DNA from: Oscillospiraceae bacterium
Lineage (GTDB): Bacteria > Bacillota > Clostridia > Oscillospirales > Ruminococcaceae
Reading direction: 5' to 3'
Assembly (NCBI GenBank): GCA_018055565.1
Contig: JAGPHI010000106.1
Location: forward strand, 1 to 5,067
DNA length: 5,067 nt
The notes below the pieces were generated by a model, which saw nothing but the letters and a program-made list of their open reading frames with translations, ran no database searches and was not told the DNA's origin. Made by a program: the position numbers and the translations under genes. Positions 4,788-5,067 of this stretch are shown in pieces. The stretch's first letter is position 1. The number at the start of each line of letters is the position of its first letter.

Positions 4788-4810
4788 GGCGGGCATGTGC
4801 CCGCCCATAT
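4783..4810. promoter_or_regulatory. perfect inverted repeat with 13-bp arms, candidate operator
   Basis: ATATGGGCGGGCA (4783-4795) and its exact complement (4798-4810) flank a TG centre. The GC-rich hairpin would be very stable in RNA, but neither side has a T-tract that would make a convincing intrinsic terminator. It overlaps the -10 and predicted start of the candidate promoter at 4759-4787, as an operator would. A terminator without U-tract, or a dispersed palindrome, are the alternatives. Confidence 0.55.
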
Positions 4811-4816
4811 CGGCGT

Positions 4817-4837
4817 ATACGCATGCATTTTGCGTAT
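4817..4837 (+). other. small hairpin in the amidohydrolase leader
   Basis: ATACGCA (4817-4823) pairs with TGCGTAT (4831-4837) around a 7-base loop; a 10-bp palindrome GCGTATACGC (4813-4822) overlaps its left arm. The function is unknown and chance cannot be excluded. Confidence 0.3.
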
Positions 4838-4879
4838 CAGCCATTTTACAGCATGCAAAAAGAAAGAATGAGGGATTCT

Positions 4880-5067
4880 ATGGACAGCACACAGCAAAGC
4901 ATTTTGGCCGCAATAGATGAAAAGCGCGCAGACATTATTGCCTTTGGCAAAAGCATCAAGGGGGAAAAGGGCTTTTCCGAGTGGGATACCTCGCAAAAAA
5001 TGCAAGCAGCGCTGGAATCGCTTGCGCTTACCGTACAAACAGGCCTTGCCGTCACGGGCGTGCGCGC
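4880..5067 (+). CDS. M20-family amidohydrolase/aminoacylase-like protein, N-terminal part (runs off the right edge)
   Basis: 62 codons are visible. The segment I20-A21-F22 to V61 follows the opening of M20D metallo-amidohydrolases: a helix, then a motif normally HPE/NPE-x-G-F-x-E-x-x-T-S, here KGEKGFSEWDTS (27-38), then an amphipathic helix, and ALESLALTVQTGLAVTGV (44-61), the typical L-E-x-L-G-L-x-V-x-T-G-L-A-x-T-G-V strand. The usual Pro of HPE is Gly28. Such enzymes hydrolyse N-acyl or other amide bonds using two metal ions; the metal ligands lie beyond the window. GAGGGA (4870-4875) lies four bases before ATG 4880; an in-frame ATG at 4868 is an alternative that would add four residues. 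It is co-oriented with pot, 187 bases downstream. Family likely, substrate unknown. Confidence 0.7.
   Translation, partial: MDSTQQSILAAIDEKRADIIAFGKSIKGEKGFSEWDTSQKMQAALESLALTVQTGLAVTGVR

Overview
The window holds a complete four-gene ABC importer operon of the spermidine/putrescine type (potA-potB-potC-potD), all on the + strand. It is flanked by two genes cut off by the window edges. On the left, read on the - strand, is the N-terminal part of a NeuD/PglD-like sugar O-acyltransferase. On the right, on the + strand, is the N-terminal part of an M20-family amidohydrolase. The lipoprotein type of the binding protein, the strong Shine-Dalgarno sites, the use of GTG and TTG starts and the roughly balanced base composition with many GCG/GCC/CGC codons suggest an anaerobic Firmicute (Clostridia, perhaps an Oscillospiraceae-like gut lineage). 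That placement is an inference from style, not from a marker gene.

Layout: 1-312 acyltransferase (-). 313-689 is a 377-base divergent intergenic region. Its left half is AT-rich, with candidate promoters for both directions and four short perfect palindromes. Its right half (468-638) is a dense run of five hairpins, including a duplicated hairpin unit whose two copies differ by compensatory base-pair changes. 690-1772 potA (ATPase), 1896-2771 potB (permease, GTG start), 2805-3596 potC (permease), 3649-4692 potD (lipoprotein receptor). 4693-4879 is a 187-base gap with several inverted repeats, including a perfect 13-bp-arm palindrome overlapping a plausible promoter. 4880-5067 starts the amidohydrolase.

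How the genes work together: the PotD-like lipoprotein captures a ligand outside the membrane, the PotB/PotC heterodimer forms the channel, and PotA hydrolyses ATP to drive import. The ATPase and permeases are textbook members of the family. The receptor has the right length and fold signature, but most of the residues that hold spermidine in E. coli PotD are replaced, including both acidic residues that pair with the polyamine amines at positions 168/171 and the Trp/Asp pair at 255/257. The true substrate may therefore not be a classical polyamine. The amidohydrolase next door is compatible with import and hydrolysis of an amide-linked compound, but that link is speculative.

The most unusual DNA is the leader of the operon (about 482-689). 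It is not a riboswitch class I recognise and has no U-tract terminator. It may be a structured regulatory RNA, a nest of dispersed palindromic repeats, or both.
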